Shown in pieces: positions 25,014 through 33,478 of a DNA stretch of 64,000 bases. The translations under genes were made by a program, and so were the position numbers. The stretch's first letter is position 1; each line of letters opens with the position of its first letter. The DNA is from JBJFCE01 sp964437825 (GTDB lineage: Bacteria > Bacillota > Clostridia > Lachnospirales > Lachnospiraceae). The notes under the pieces are model-generated. The model saw nothing but the letters and a program-made list of their open reading frames with translations, made no database searches and was not told the origin of the DNA. The stretch covers positions 14,500-78,499 of the forward strand of contig CAYTIH010000005.1 of NCBI GenBank assembly GCA_964437825.1. The letters run 5' to 3'.

Positions 25014-26198
25014 ATGCGTATTCAAAACGGAATGGTGTTTCATTCAGAGAAAGGGTTTCAAAAGGCGGACCTTGAGATTCGGGACGGAATTCTGAGCGGA
25101 ATCATGACCGGAACTTTCGGTTCCCAAACCGATGAAGCCCGGACGAGGCAAAAGCAGGCAGAAGATTCCAAACGCCAAACGGCGGATGGGGAAACGCAGG
25201 AGGATGTCCTGGATGCCTCCGGTTGTTATGTACTTCCGGGGCTTGTGGATGTGCATTTTCACGGATGTGCGGGACATGATTTTTGTGAAGGAACGGCTGA
25301 AGCGGTTTCTGTCATTGAACAATACGAATTAAGTCATGGCATTACCACGATCTGCCCGGCGACAATGACCCTGCCGGAGGAGAGACTTATCAAAATCTGT
25401 AAGACGGCATCGGCCTTTGGCGGTGATTGTCTGAAAGGAATCAATCTGGAAGGACCTTTTCTGTCGGCTGCCAAAAAAGGAGCGCAAAACGGCGCATATC
25501 TGCAGAACCCGGACAGTGCGATGCTCCGCAGACTGAATAAGGCTTCAGGTGGAATGGTAAAGCTGGTTTCCATTGCGCCGGAGCTTCCGGGTGCGATGGA
25601 ATGCATCAGGGAGTGCGGCAGGGAATTTCAGTTTTCGGTGGCTCATACACAGGCAGATTATCAAACCGCGGCGGAGGCGATGAAGCTTGGGGCGAAGCAT
25701 GTGACGCATCTGTTTAATGCAATGCCGGCATTTACGCATAGGGCGCCCGGAGTCGTTGGCGCTGCATTTGATTATCATGCGGACGTAGAGCTGATTTGCG
25801 ACGGGATCCATATCGATCCCTGTGTGGTCAGAGCGGTATTTCAGCTGTTTGGGGATGATCAGGTGGTGCTGATCAGCGACAGTATGATGGCAGCGGGCAT
25901 GGAAGACGGGGAATATGAGCTTGGCGGTCAGCCTGTGAAGGTCAGGGGAAATCTGGCAACGCTTGCCGACGGAACGCTTGCGGGAAGTGCGACAAATCTG
26001 TATGATTGCATGGTGACGGCGATTCGTCTTGGAATAGACCCGGTGTCGGCTGTGAAGGCCGCATCCTGTAATCCGGCCAGAACGATAGGACTTGCAGCGG
26101 AGCGCGGCGACATCCGGGAGGGAATGCCTGCGGATCTGCTGATCGCGGATCAGAACTGGAAACTGCAAAAGGTAATAAAGCGGGGACGGATTGTGTGA
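25014..26198 (+). CDS. nagA: N-acetylglucosamine-6-phosphate deacetylase
   Basis: This 394-residue TIM-barrel amidohydrolase should convert GlcNAc-6-P to GlcN-6-P plus acetate in amino-sugar recycling. The hallmarks are present: LPGLVDVHFHGC (metal-site HxH region), GINLEGPFL (catalytic-site Glu), VAHTQADY, HVTHLFNAMP with metal and substrate histidines, LICDGIHI and LISDSMMAAG with the catalytic Asp. A low-complexity insert (about residues 36-65, rich in Q, K and E) near the N terminus is unusual. ATG 25014 is used because TAAGGAGGA lies just upstream; an in-frame start at 24966 has no binding site. No nagB or PTS gene is adjacent. A PIN-like gene follows after 45 bases. Confidence 0.9.
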   Translation: MRIQNGMVFHSEKGFQKADLEIRDGILSGIMTGTFGSQTDEARTRQKQAEDSKRQTADGETQEDVLDASGCYVLPGLVDVHFHGCAGHDFCEGTAEAVSVIEQYELSHGITTICPATMTLPEERLIKICKTASAFGGDCLKGINLEGPFLSAAKKGAQNGAYLQNPDSAMLRRLNKASGGMVKLVSIAPELPGAMECIRECGREFQFSVAHTQADYQTAAEAMKLGAKHVTHLFNAMPAFTHRAPGVVGAAFDYHADVELICDGIHIDPCVVRAVFQLFGDDQVVLISDSMMAAGMEDGEYELGGQPVKVRGNLATLADGTLAGSATNLYDCMVTAIRLGIDPVSAVKAASCNPARTIGLAAERGDIREGMPADLLIADQNWKLQKVIKRGRIV

Positions 26199-26243
26199 TT
26201 TTGAGATAGCAGCGGAGTACCCTGCAGGAAAGGAAAACGGATT

Positions 26244-27077
26244 GTGGCTATTTTTTTAGTGGATCTTGAAAATACGGGATTGGCGGGGCTTTCGGGAATA
26301 GACAGGCTCTCCGAAAAAAATAAAGTGATCATCTTTTACGGAACCAGAACGGGGTCAATTGCTTTTGATAAGCATGTGGAGCTTTCTTCCATGCGCACGC
26401 CCATTCTCTACAAAAAGACTGAAAAAACCGGGAAAAATTATCTGGATTTTCAATTGTCGACTTACCTTGGCTACCTGATCGGTACCGGGGAGGCATGCAG
26501 CTTTTATATCATCAGCAGGGATACCGGGTATGACAGTGTGATTGATTTCTGGAAGAAGCAGTGTCCGGAGGTAAAGATAAAGCGTCAGGGACAGATTTGC
26601 CGGGAGACGGAGCAAAACGCCAAAACGGAAAAGGTACATGCGTTACCGGAAGAAGCCGCTGTTGCGCAGGCAGCTTTGGCAGATGTTATGACCGCAGCGG
26701 AATCAAAAAGCCCGCAGGAGGGTAATGGCGGACAGGCAGAAGCACAGAAAGAGCTGAAAGAGGAACTGCAGGCGGGCAAGGAAGAAAAAAGAGAAAAACC
26801 GAAGGCAGAGGCGAAAAAGTCCAAAAAGGGAAAATCGGAAGAGGAAAAAGGCGCTAAAAAACTGCCTGAAGGTGTCAAGAAAAAGATTCGAAAGGCCGTG
26901 GAGGAAGAAAATCTAAAGGGCGGAAGTTATACAAAATTGTATGAATATATGCAGGAATGTACGGATAAGCAAAAGCTGAATACGGCTCTCGTAAAGGCGT
27001 TTCAGCAGGAAAAAGGAAATCGGCTTTATAAGCAGATTTTGGATGTTTTTCTGGAATACCATACTTTGGCAAGATAG
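26244..27077 (+). CDS. PIN-like domain protein with charged C-terminal region
   Basis: This 277-residue protein begins with GTG; AAAGGA is upstream. Residues 1 to about 115 look like a PIN-type nuclease fold: FLVDLENTG (first Asp), NYLDFQLSTYLG (second Asp) and FYIISRDTGYDSVI (third acidic cluster). This resembles the PIN-like group found as single proteins in Clostridia. A highly charged K/E/A-rich linker (about 120-215) follows. The C terminus is helical (KKIRKAVEEENLKGGSYTKL, YKQILDVFLEY) and may bind nucleic acid or a partner. No antitoxin gene is adjacent, so it is probably not a VapC toxin. Target RNA is unknown. Confidence 0.72.
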   Translation: MAIFLVDLENTGLAGLSGIDRLSEKNKVIIFYGTRTGSIAFDKHVELSSMRTPILYKKTEKTGKNYLDFQLSTYLGYLIGTGEACSFYIISRDTGYDSVIDFWKKQCPEVKIKRQGQICRETEQNAKTEKVHALPEEAAVAQAALADVMTAAESKSPQEGNGGQAEAQKELKEELQAGKEEKREKPKAEAKKSKKGKSEEEKGAKKLPEGVKKKIRKAVEEENLKGGSYTKLYEYMQECTDKQKLNTALVKAFQQEKGNRLYKQILDVFLEYHTLAR

Positions 27078-27136
27078 GAAATTCACACGTCGGAACGGAG
27101 TACGGACCGGTATCTTTGATTAGGAAACGGAGAGCT

Positions 27137-27682
27137 ATGAGGATTTGTGTTTATGGTGCGGCAATGGAGGAGATTGCGCAGCAGTATAAAACGAAAACCG
27201 AAGAATTTGGAAGATGTCTTGTGATGCGCGGACACAGTCTGGTCTATGGCGGAGGGGCAAAAGGCCTGATGGGAGCTGCGGCCAGAGGCGTAAAGGAAAA
27301 GGGCGGATATATTGTAGGAATCGCGCCTTCCTTTTTTGATGTGGACGGAGAACTGTTTGAGGACTGCGACGAGTTTTTGTATCCGGATACCATGCGGGAA
27401 AGAAAGCGGCTTTTGGAAGAAAAAAGTGACGCATTTGTCATATTGCCGGGTGGAATAGGTACGTTTGACGAATTTTTTGAAACGTTGGTGCTGCGTTCAC
27501 TCGGCAGATTGAAAAAGCCAATCGCAGTATACAATATCGATCATTATTATGATGCTTTGCAGCAGATGATGGAGCATTCCGTAAAGGCAGGATTTGTGCC
27601 GCCGGACCGGATGGAAATGTATAAGTGTTTTGATGATGCGCAGCGTTTGCTCCGGTATCTGGAACAGGGGCTGTCCCTTTAG
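27137..27682 (+). CDS. LOG-family protein (cytokinin riboside 5'-monophosphate phosphoribohydrolase-like)
   Basis: The 181-residue protein starts at ATG 27137, after AAACGGAG. It carries the Lonely Guy signature: RICVYGAA at the start, LVYGGGAKGLMGAAARG, a MRERKRLL segment and PGGIGTFDEFFE. In plants and some bacteria LOG enzymes release adenine-type bases from nucleoside 5'-monophosphates. In most bacteria the physiological role is unclear, and former lysine decarboxylase annotations are wrong. It is cytoplasmic and probably dimeric. It is convergent with the PLP-protein gene downstream (43-base gap). Confidence 0.85.
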   Translation: MRICVYGAAMEEIAQQYKTKTEEFGRCLVMRGHSLVYGGGAKGLMGAAARGVKEKGGYIVGIAPSFFDVDGELFEDCDEFLYPDTMRERKRLLEEKSDAFVILPGGIGTFDEFFETLVLRSLGRLKKPIAVYNIDHYYDALQQMMEHSVKAGFVPPDRMEMYKCFDDAQRLLRYLEQGLSL

Positions 27683-27725
27683 CGATACGCACAGGAAGCG
27701 CAGGACGCTCCCGTATCCGGCCGGA

Positions 27726-28484
27726 TCAATGAGATTCGGGATTTTGCAATTCATGATATTCTCTTTCCCCAAAGATTCCGGTGCCGACACGTACCATGGC
27801 AGCGCCTTCTTCTGCGGCAACGGTATAATCACAGGTCATTCCCATGGAAAGGGTATCAAAAGCATCGATATAGTTCTGAAGTGCACTGTTTTCGGACAGT
27901 GCTTTTTTTACGTCTTCAAACAGGGTATGAAGATGCCGGAAATGGATTCGGTTGCTTTCTGGATTTTCCGTATAAGGCGCGGAGGTCATAAAGCCGCGCA
28001 CCCGCAGATGGGGGCAGCTTTGCATCAGGGAGATGGCAGCCTCCTTGGCCTCGGGGGCAGTAAAGCCCCATTTGGACGTTTCCTGTGCAATATTGACTTC
28101 CAGAAGGATATCCATAACCAGGTTCCTTTTAGCTGCCTCCGATTCAATCTGTTCAGCCAGGCGCAGAGAATCCACGGAGTGAATCATGGCAACCTTATCT
28201 ATAATGTATTTTACTTTATTGCGCTGTAAATGACCGATCATATGCCAGCTGATTTTTCGGGCCGCTTCAGGATGCTCAGTTTGCATTTCCTCATATTTCC
28301 GGACAAGCTCCTGCACGTAATTCTCGCCGAAGATAAGCTGTCCCTGCTCCACACATTCCATGATCATGGAAAGCGGTTTTGTTTTACTGACTGCGATCAG
28401 CGTCACCCCGGACGGCATACGGCCGGCCTTTTCACAGGCAGTATTGATATTTTCCTTTACGCGGATAAGATTTTCTTTTATCAT
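27726..28484 (-). CDS. YggS-family pyridoxal phosphate homeostasis protein
   Basis: This 252-residue PLP-binding protein is of the YggS/PLPBP type, a TIM barrel like the alanine racemase N domain but without racemase activity. LIAVSKTKP carries the PLP lysine; IFGENYVQEL, WHMIGHLQRNKVKY, LLEVNIAQETSKWGF, LSMGMTCDY and VRVGTGIFGER are diagnostic. It keeps free PLP and amino acid pools balanced in the cytoplasm. The complement strand has AAAGGA before the ATG. In many Clostridia it sits with cell-division genes such as sepF; here it is isolated, between a LOG gene and a repeat-rich spacer. Confidence 0.92.
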   Translation of the reverse strand: MIKENLIRVKENINTACEKAGRMPSGVTLIAVSKTKPLSMIMECVEQGQLIFGENYVQELVRKYEEMQTEHPEAARKISWHMIGHLQRNKVKYIIDKVAMIHSVDSLRLAEQIESEAAKRNLVMDILLEVNIAQETSKWGFTAPEAKEAAISLMQSCPHLRVRGFMTSAPYTENPESNRIHFRHLHTLFEDVKKALSENSALQNYIDAFDTLSMGMTCDYTVAAEEGAAMVRVGTGIFGEREYHELQNPESH

Positions 28485-28576
28485 GATAAGTCCTTTTCGA
28501 TGAAAAATGATAGGTCGTTTGGTAACTTCATTTTATGATACTTTAGCAGACCGGGCAAGTATATTTTAAGGCATGA

Positions 28577-28730
28577 CGGAATGGGGATTAGTGTGAAAAA
28601 TCACATTGATATGCTGATTTTTCACACAGCTATTTGTGCAGGAGCGTCACAAATAGCCCTGATGGCAGACGGGAAACCGCTTTCGCGGATTTCCCGCCGC
28701 CCCGTTGCTGACGCTCCGGAATGGGGATTA
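28577..28730. repeat. Hairpin cluster bounded by direct repeats
   Basis: CGGAATGGGGATTA occurs at 28577-28590 and 28717-28730. Between them lie three hairpins: a perfect 13-base stem GTGTGAAAAATCA / TGATTTTTCACAC, a perfect 10-base stem GCTATTTGTG / CACAAATAGC, and GGGAAACCGC / GCGGATTTCCC. GGAGCGTCA and TGACGCTCC form a further inverted pair. It occupies the spacer between the divergent yggS-type and nucleotidyltransferase genes and carries no open frame of note. Confidence 0.65.
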
Positions 28731-28816
28731 AAATGAAAATGTCTCTTTTTTATTAATGATAAACGTTTAGGGGTGAATCCGGTGGCTGATATCCGGTAGT
28801 AATTTTCGAGGATATA

Positions 28817-28825
28817 TGCTATAAT
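28817..28825 (+). promoter_or_regulatory. Predicted extended -10 promoter
   Basis: TGCTATAAT (extended -10, TATAAT at 28820-28825) lies about 120 bases before the nucleotidyltransferase start. The -35 region is poor (TAGTAA), as is common with extended -10 sites. Confidence 0.5.
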
Positions 28826-28946
28826 AAATATAAATATGCGGATATGGTATGCTTGCTGCAGGCATATCATATAACATTTTGACAGGTAGTCGCAACATTA
28901 CATTATTGCAGAAAGGTAAAATCTTACGTTAAACTAGGAGGGAAAT

Positions 28947-29867
28947 ATGGAGAAACCAGCATTAGTGATCCTGGCAGCAGGAATGGGGAGCAGATACGGG
29001 GGCTTAAAGCAGATTGATCCCATTGATAAGCATGGAAATAAGATTATTGATTTTTCCATTTATGATGCGATCAGAGCCGGATTTAAAAAGGTTGTTTTCA
29101 TTATCAAGAGAGAAAACGAGCAGGATTTCAGAAGCTGCATCGGTGATACTGTCAGTAAATATGTCGATGTGGAATATGTATTTCAGGAGCTTACCAATGT
29201 GCCGGAGGGCTTTGTGATTCCGGAAGGGCGTGTAAAGCCGTGGGGGACGGCGCACGCGATTGCATGCTGTAAGGATGTGATTCACGGGCCGTTTGCGGTA
29301 ATTAATTCAGATGATTATTACGGACAGAGCGCGTTCCGGACCTTGTACGATTTTCTGACTACTCATGAGGATGATAACAAGTATCGTTATGCCATGGTCG
29401 GATATGAGCTTGGCAACACTTTGACAGATAACGGATATGTAGCAAGAGGCTGCTGTATTACGGACCAGAACGGATTTTTGGTTAATATTGCTGAGAGAAC
29501 TCATATTATGAAAATGAACGGCGGCGCCGCATATACCGAGGATGAGGGAAAAACTTATGTTCCGGTTCCGCTGGAAACGCTTGTTTCTATGAATATGTGG
29601 GGATTTACGCCGAGTATTATGCAGGAGCTGGAGCTTGCGCTTGATAGGTTTTTTGCAAATGAGGTTGCAGAGAATCCGTTAAAATCCGAATGCTTCCTGC
29701 CGATTGAGGTGGATAAACTGCTGCAGGCAGGGAAAGCCACTGTGGAAGTATTATCATCCAAGGATAAATGGTTTGGCGTTACCTATAAGGAAGATAAACC
29801 GTTTGTTGTGGAATCCATACAGAACCTGAAGGATCAGGGTGTATATCCGGAGAAACTGTGGGAATAA
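28947..29867 (+). CDS. Sugar nucleotidyltransferase-like protein
   Basis: This 306-residue protein has the nucleotidyltransferase fold. The N terminus LVILAAGMGSRYGGLKQ is the NTP-binding loop of NDP-sugar pyrophosphorylases; KPWGTAHAIACC and FAVINSDDYYG (metal Asp pair) follow. Typical members couple a sugar 1-phosphate to UTP or another NTP. The exact sugar is not readable. It resembles a Clostridia family of unassigned nucleotidyltransferases more than GalU. AGGAGGGAAAT precedes the ATG. It is 92 bases upstream of galE in the same direction, which suggests a role in UDP-sugar metabolism or polysaccharide synthesis. The gap contains a small hairpin GACCTG-CAAA-CAGGTC. Confidence 0.82.
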   Translation: MEKPALVILAAGMGSRYGGLKQIDPIDKHGNKIIDFSIYDAIRAGFKKVVFIIKRENEQDFRSCIGDTVSKYVDVEYVFQELTNVPEGFVIPEGRVKPWGTAHAIACCKDVIHGPFAVINSDDYYGQSAFRTLYDFLTTHEDDNKYRYAMVGYELGNTLTDNGYVARGCCITDQNGFLVNIAERTHIMKMNGGAAYTEDEGKTYVPVPLETLVSMNMWGFTPSIMQELELALDRFFANEVAENPLKSECFLPIEVDKLLQAGKATVEVLSSKDKWFGVTYKEDKPFVVESIQNLKDQGVYPEKLWE

Positions 29868-29959
29868 CGGACTCCTTGTAAGGCGTCTGTTTCACAAAGA
29901 CCTGCAAACAGGTCAGAATCGGAGCACCCGCCCATTCAAAATATAAGGAGGATATAAAG

Positions 29960-30976
29960 ATGTCTATTTTAGTTACTGGCGGTGCCGGCTATATCGGAAG
30001 CCATACTGTGGTGGAGCTGCAAAATGCCGGCTATGAGGTGGTCGTAGTTGATAATTTGAGCAATGCAAGTGAGAAGTCCTTGCAGAGAGTGGAGAAAATT
30101 ACCGGAAAACCGGTTACCTTTTACAAAGCGGATATCCTTGACAGGGAAGCGCTTGAGGAAATTTTCTCCAAAGAACAGATTGATTCCTGTATTCATTTCG
30201 CAGGGCTGAAAGCGGTCGGAGAATCCGTTGCCAAACCGTGGGAATATTACAATAACAATATTGCGGGAACGTTGACACTGGTTGATGTGATGAGAAAGCA
30301 TAATTGTAAAAATATTATTTTTTCATCCTCGGCAACGGTATATGGAAATCCCGCCTTTATTCCGATTACGGAGGAATGTCCGAAGGGACAGTGTACGAAT
30401 CCGTACGGATGGACCAAATCTATGCTGGAGCAGATATTAACGGATATTCAGAAGGCCGATCCGCAGTGGAATGTAATTCTGCTTCGTTATTTTAATCCGA
30501 TCGGTGCTCATAAGAGCGGTACAATCGGAGAGAATCCAAACGGTATTCCGAATAACCTGATGCCCTATATCACTCAGGTTGCTGTGGGCAAGCTGAAACA
30601 GCTGGGCGTATTCGGTGATGATTATGATACTCCCGATGGTACGGGCGTCAGAGATTATATCCATGTAGTCGATCTGGCAAGGGGCCATGTAAAAGCCTTG
30701 AAAAAGATTGAGGAAAATGCCGGTTTAAAGATTTATAACCTTGGAACAGGTGTCGGTTACAGCGTACTTGATATCGTGAAGAATTTTGAGGCGGCTACCG
30801 GTGTGAAAATTCCGTATGTGATTAAGGAAAGACGTGCGGGAGATATCGCAGTCTGCTATTCTGATGCTTCACTTGCGAAGAAAGAGCTTGGATGGACCGC
30901 AGAATATGGAATCAAGGAAATGTGTGAGGATTCCTGGAGATGGCAAAGCAATAACCCGAATGGTTATGAGGAGTAA
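29960..30976 (+). CDS. galE: UDP-glucose 4-epimerase
   Basis: The 338-residue short-chain dehydrogenase-type epimerase interconverts UDP-glucose and UDP-galactose with bound NAD. TGGAGYIGSHT is the NAD loop, FSSSATVYG holds the catalytic Ser, and NPYGWTK holds the YxxxK pair. RYFNPIGAH, DTPDGTGVRDYIHV and YNLGTGVGYSVLD are family signatures. Length is typical. AAGGAGG lies before the ATG. It is co-directional with the nucleotidyltransferase and ends in a bidirectional terminator shared with the convergent hemolysin III gene. Confidence 0.95.
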   Translation: MSILVTGGAGYIGSHTVVELQNAGYEVVVVDNLSNASEKSLQRVEKITGKPVTFYKADILDREALEEIFSKEQIDSCIHFAGLKAVGESVAKPWEYYNNNIAGTLTLVDVMRKHNCKNIIFSSSATVYGNPAFIPITEECPKGQCTNPYGWTKSMLEQILTDIQKADPQWNVILLRYFNPIGAHKSGTIGENPNGIPNNLMPYITQVAVGKLKQLGVFGDDYDTPDGTGVRDYIHVVDLARGHVKALKKIEENAGLKIYNLGTGVGYSVLDIVKNFEAATGVKIPYVIKERRAGDIAVCYSDASLAKKELGWTAEYGIKEMCEDSWRWQSNNPNGYEE

Positions 30977-30988
30977 TCAAATAAAAAT

Positions 30989-31027
30989 AAAAAAGCCTGC
31001 TGCATGATGAAATGCGGCAGGCTTTTT
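30989..31027. terminator. Bidirectional terminator
   Basis: AAAAAGCCTGCTGCAT and ATGCGGCAGGCTTTTT form a stem with A- and T-runs on both sides. It serves galE and the convergent hemolysin III gene. Confidence 0.85.
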
Positions 31028-31066
31028 CAGCGCGCTCTGCAGCCCGATAGGATACTGAATTTCTGC

Positions 31067-31102
31067 GATATCAAAACGCTTCGTACGGACCGCGCTGCGG
31101 CG
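31067..31102. repeat. Dispersed repeat segment, related to 41431-41466
   Basis: The 36-base segment beginning GATATCAAAACG and ending CGCTGCGGCG aligns without gaps to 41431-41466 beside metK. Nearly all differences are transitions. It lies between galE and hlyIII. Confidence 0.5.
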
Positions 31103-31121
31103 TGAAAAATATCCGTATTTT

Positions 31122-31772
31122 TTAGGCAACATAGCAATACATAAAGATAAAGTGGCAAATGCTTCCTGCCATAACGAATAAATGAAAGATCTCATGGGAA
31201 CCGAAGTTTTCATGTCTGGAATTAAAAAGCGGAAGCTTCAGTGCATAGATAATCCCGCCCGCCGTATAGATGATACCGCCTGCCAACAGCCAGAGAAAAG
31301 CGGCTGCCGGAAGGGAATGGATCAGCTTTCCGAACACGAATACAACGACCCAGCCCATGGCAATATATATTACGGAGGAAAACCACTTGGGGCAGGTAAT
31401 CCAGCAGGCTTTGATGATCATGCCGGCAACGGCAATCGTCCAGACAATTGCGAGCATGGTATATCCTTCTTTTCCGCCAAGGACGATCAGGCAGACCGGA
31501 GTATAGGAACCGGCAATCAGTACAAAGATCATCATGTGGTCAATTTTTCGGAAAACTTTGAGAACTCTGTCCGGTACGTTGACGGAATGATATAATGTGC
31601 TGGCGCCATAGAGCAGAATCATGCTCCCGATAAATACGATCATAGCTGCCAGCAGAGAGGAATTGCCGGAAAGACCGGCCTTTATCAGTAACGGTATGGA
31701 GGCGGCTCCTGCCATCATCATAGCAATCAGATGAGTGATGGCGCTTCCGGGTTCGCGAATTGTAATTGTCAT
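31122..31772 (-). CDS. Hemolysin III / PAQR-family membrane protein
   Basis: This 216-residue protein has seven membrane helices. The family motifs are visible: LYGASTLYHS (Ser/His), FRKIDHMMIF and AGSYTPVCLI (Asp), and GSHEIFHLFVMAGSICHF (His cluster). These residues form a zinc site in PAQR proteins. Despite the name, a haemolytic function is not general; the role is probably membrane lipid homeostasis. A binding site AAAGGGG precedes the ATG on the complement. An AT-rich spacer with a likely promoter lies upstream of it. Confidence 0.9.
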   Translation of the reverse strand: MTITIREPGSAITHLIAMMMAGAASIPLLIKAGLSGNSSLLAAMIVFIGSMILLYGASTLYHSVNVPDRVLKVFRKIDHMMIFVLIAGSYTPVCLIVLGGKEGYTMLAIVWTIAVAGMIIKACWITCPKWFSSVIYIAMGWVVVFVFGKLIHSLPAAAFLWLLAGGIIYTAGGIIYALKLPLFNSRHENFGSHEIFHLFVMAGSICHFIFMYCYVA

Positions 31773-31964
31773 AGTCAGGACCCCTTTCAGAATAAAATTG
31801 TTTTATTAAAAAATGATATAATATAGTATTAGCGGAATAAAAAACTTTATAACGTGGTTTCAAAAACTACTTGATGATAAAACGATATTACAACATGTGA
31901 AAAGGAAAGTCAACAATAAATATAGAAAGAATTGTAAAATAAAAAAGAACCGGTTCCCGGGGAA

Positions 31965-32231
31965 TCAGTCCTCTTCAATCATCTGGATTTCCAGATAATC
32001 AAATGCAATTTGTTCAATAAAGCTGTCCTGTCTGAAGCGAGCCTTGGAATGGCGCTTGAATTCTTTGATATTCTGATCCAGCCAAATGGGTTTTTCCAGA
32101 TCAAATCGGAGGCACACCTCATCCAGAGCATGCAATACTTTGTGTGTTCTGGTATCGTCCGAGCTGTCTTCTATAATCGTATCCTGCAATAAATGGTTTT
32201 CTTTCCAGATTTTAGCCCATAACCGAAACAT
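31965..32231 (-). CDS. Small conserved hypothetical protein
   Basis: This 88-residue soluble protein begins MFRLWAKIWKENHLLQDT and ends YLEIQMIEED. ATG at 32231 is chosen because AGGAGG lies immediately upstream on the complement; an upstream in-frame extension has none. It is charged and helical (KVLHALDEVCLRFDL, IKEFKRHSKARFRQD) with no metal motif. It resembles a small Clostridia protein family without assigned function. It is divergent from the alarmone synthetase gene, sharing an AT-rich promoter region. Confidence 0.65.
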   Translation of the reverse strand: MFRLWAKIWKENHLLQDTIIEDSSDDTRTHKVLHALDEVCLRFDLEKPIWLDQNIKEFKRHSKARFRQDSFIEQIAFDYLEIQMIEED

Positions 32232-32311
32232 AGCTTTTCCTCCTGCTATCAGATAGAGTATATCGGTTCTTGGAAGTATTTGCAAATCAAGTATTAAATA
32301 TTTGTAAAAAA

Positions 32312-32340
32312 TATACATTTTAAATGGAATATGGTATAAT
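32312..32340 (+). promoter_or_regulatory. Predicted promoter for the alarmone synthetase
   Basis: TATACA at 32312-32317 and TATAAT at 32335-32340 are 17 bases apart, with TGG before the -10 (extended -10). Confidence 0.6.
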
Positions 32341-32395
32341 GTTTATTGAAAATTGCACAAAAATACAAGATGTGACAAATAGTGAGGGAATATAC

Positions 32396-33058
32396 ATGGA
32401 ATTTAGGCCGAGTGCAGATAGTGAAGTGGATAAATGGAAGGAAGTACAGCTGGTATATCATTCCGCGCTAAAGGAGATAGGAACAAAATTAGAGATCCTG
32501 AACGATGAATTTCAGCATGTGCATCAGTATAATCCGATTGAACATATCAAAGCGAGATTGAAAACATCCGAAAGTATTGTCAAAAAATTAAAAAAGTATG
32601 GCTGTGAGTCCACGATTGAAAATATGGTGCAGTATGTCAATGATATTGCAGGTATCCGTGTAATTTGTTCGTTTACTTCGGATATCTATCGCATTGCCGA
32701 AATGTTGGGCAGTCAGAGCGATATTAAGGTTCTGTCTGTAAAGGACTATATTAAGAATCCAAAGCCGAGCGGATACAAGAGCTATCATATGCTGGTAGCT
32801 GTGCCGATCTTTTTATCGGATCGAATCGTGGACACTAAGGTGGAAATTCAGATTCGTACTGTTGCAATGGATTTCTGGGCGAGTCTGGAACACAAGATTC
32901 ATTACAAATTCGAGGGAGAGGCTCCGGGACATATTGAGAGAGAATTGGTGGAGTGCGCCCGAATGGTATCCGAGCTGGATGCAAAGATGCTTTCCTTAAA
33001 TGAAGAAGTGCGCCGTCTGGAAGAACAGCATCGTTATGAGAAGAGCTTCCTCGGATAG
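32396..33058 (+). CDS. Small alarmone synthetase (RelQ/YjbM-type GTP pyrophosphokinase)
   Basis: The 220-residue protein is a single synthetase domain of the RelA/SpoT family without hydrolase or regulatory parts. It makes (p)ppGpp from ATP and GTP or GDP in the cytoplasm. Visible motifs are IEHIKARLKTSESIVKKL, NDIAGIRVICSFTSDIY (catalytic core), KPSGYKSYHMLV and VEIQIRTVAMDFWASLEHK, with the metal and GTP-loop residues. The C-terminal helices fit RelQ tetramers. ATG 32396 follows GAGGGA at a usable distance; longer in-frame starts fall in the promoter. It is a monocistronic unit with a promoter before it and a hairpin after it. Confidence 0.92.
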   Translation: MEFRPSADSEVDKWKEVQLVYHSALKEIGTKLEILNDEFQHVHQYNPIEHIKARLKTSESIVKKLKKYGCESTIENMVQYVNDIAGIRVICSFTSDIYRIAEMLGSQSDIKVLSVKDYIKNPKPSGYKSYHMLVAVPIFLSDRIVDTKVEIQIRTVAMDFWASLEHKIHYKFEGEAPGHIERELVECARMVSELDAKMLSLNEEVRRLEEQHRYEKSFLG

Positions 33059-33160
33059 TTCATCCGATCAAACAGACGGAACACACTCATGTTTTTCAGG
33101 CGTTTCGAAGCGTTTTTTGCGAAGAAAGACAGAAATCAAAATCCCTACAAAATGAGGAGT

Positions 33161-33188
33161 GCCCGGACACCTTTCAGCGCCCGGGCTT
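33161..33188 (+). terminator. Candidate terminator after the alarmone synthetase
   Basis: A GCCCGG / CCGGGC stem with a 14-base loop is followed by CTTATTATG. The T-run is weak. The rest of the 33059-33478 spacer is AT-rich with no gene. Confidence 0.5.
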
Positions 33189-33355
33189 ATTATGAAAAAA
33201 TAAATAGTAAATTCAAAACTCTTTGTTAATATGATTTTATTATAGCGATTAATTATGAATAAACTGTGAACAACAAATGAATAGTTGGTTAATATTTATA
33301 AAAGAAGAAATGAATCGGATTTTCTATAGTGCAAAATGTACAAAAACGAAATGCC

Positions 33356-33384
33356 TTGAGGGATTCTCTCATTTATGCTAGAAT
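33356..33384 (+). promoter_or_regulatory. Predicted promoter for the coiled-coil gene
   Basis: TTGAGG at 33356-33361 and TAGAAT at 33379-33384 are 17 bases apart, with TGC directly before the -10. Confidence 0.55.
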
Positions 33385-33478
33385 GACTTCATGATATATG
33401 CGATACAGGAACGAAAATCAATACCGAAAAGATAATGAAAGAGCCTTGAAGGCTGTAATTCACATTGGAGGAAAGAAA

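Noticed and set aside
26244..27077. PIN-like protein as a VapC toxin
   Set aside because: It is 277 residues with a charged C-terminal region, and no antitoxin gene is adjacent.
27594..28229. 211-codon plus-strand frame opposite the YggS-type gene
   Set aside because: It is antisense to a well-supported PLP protein and has no domain.
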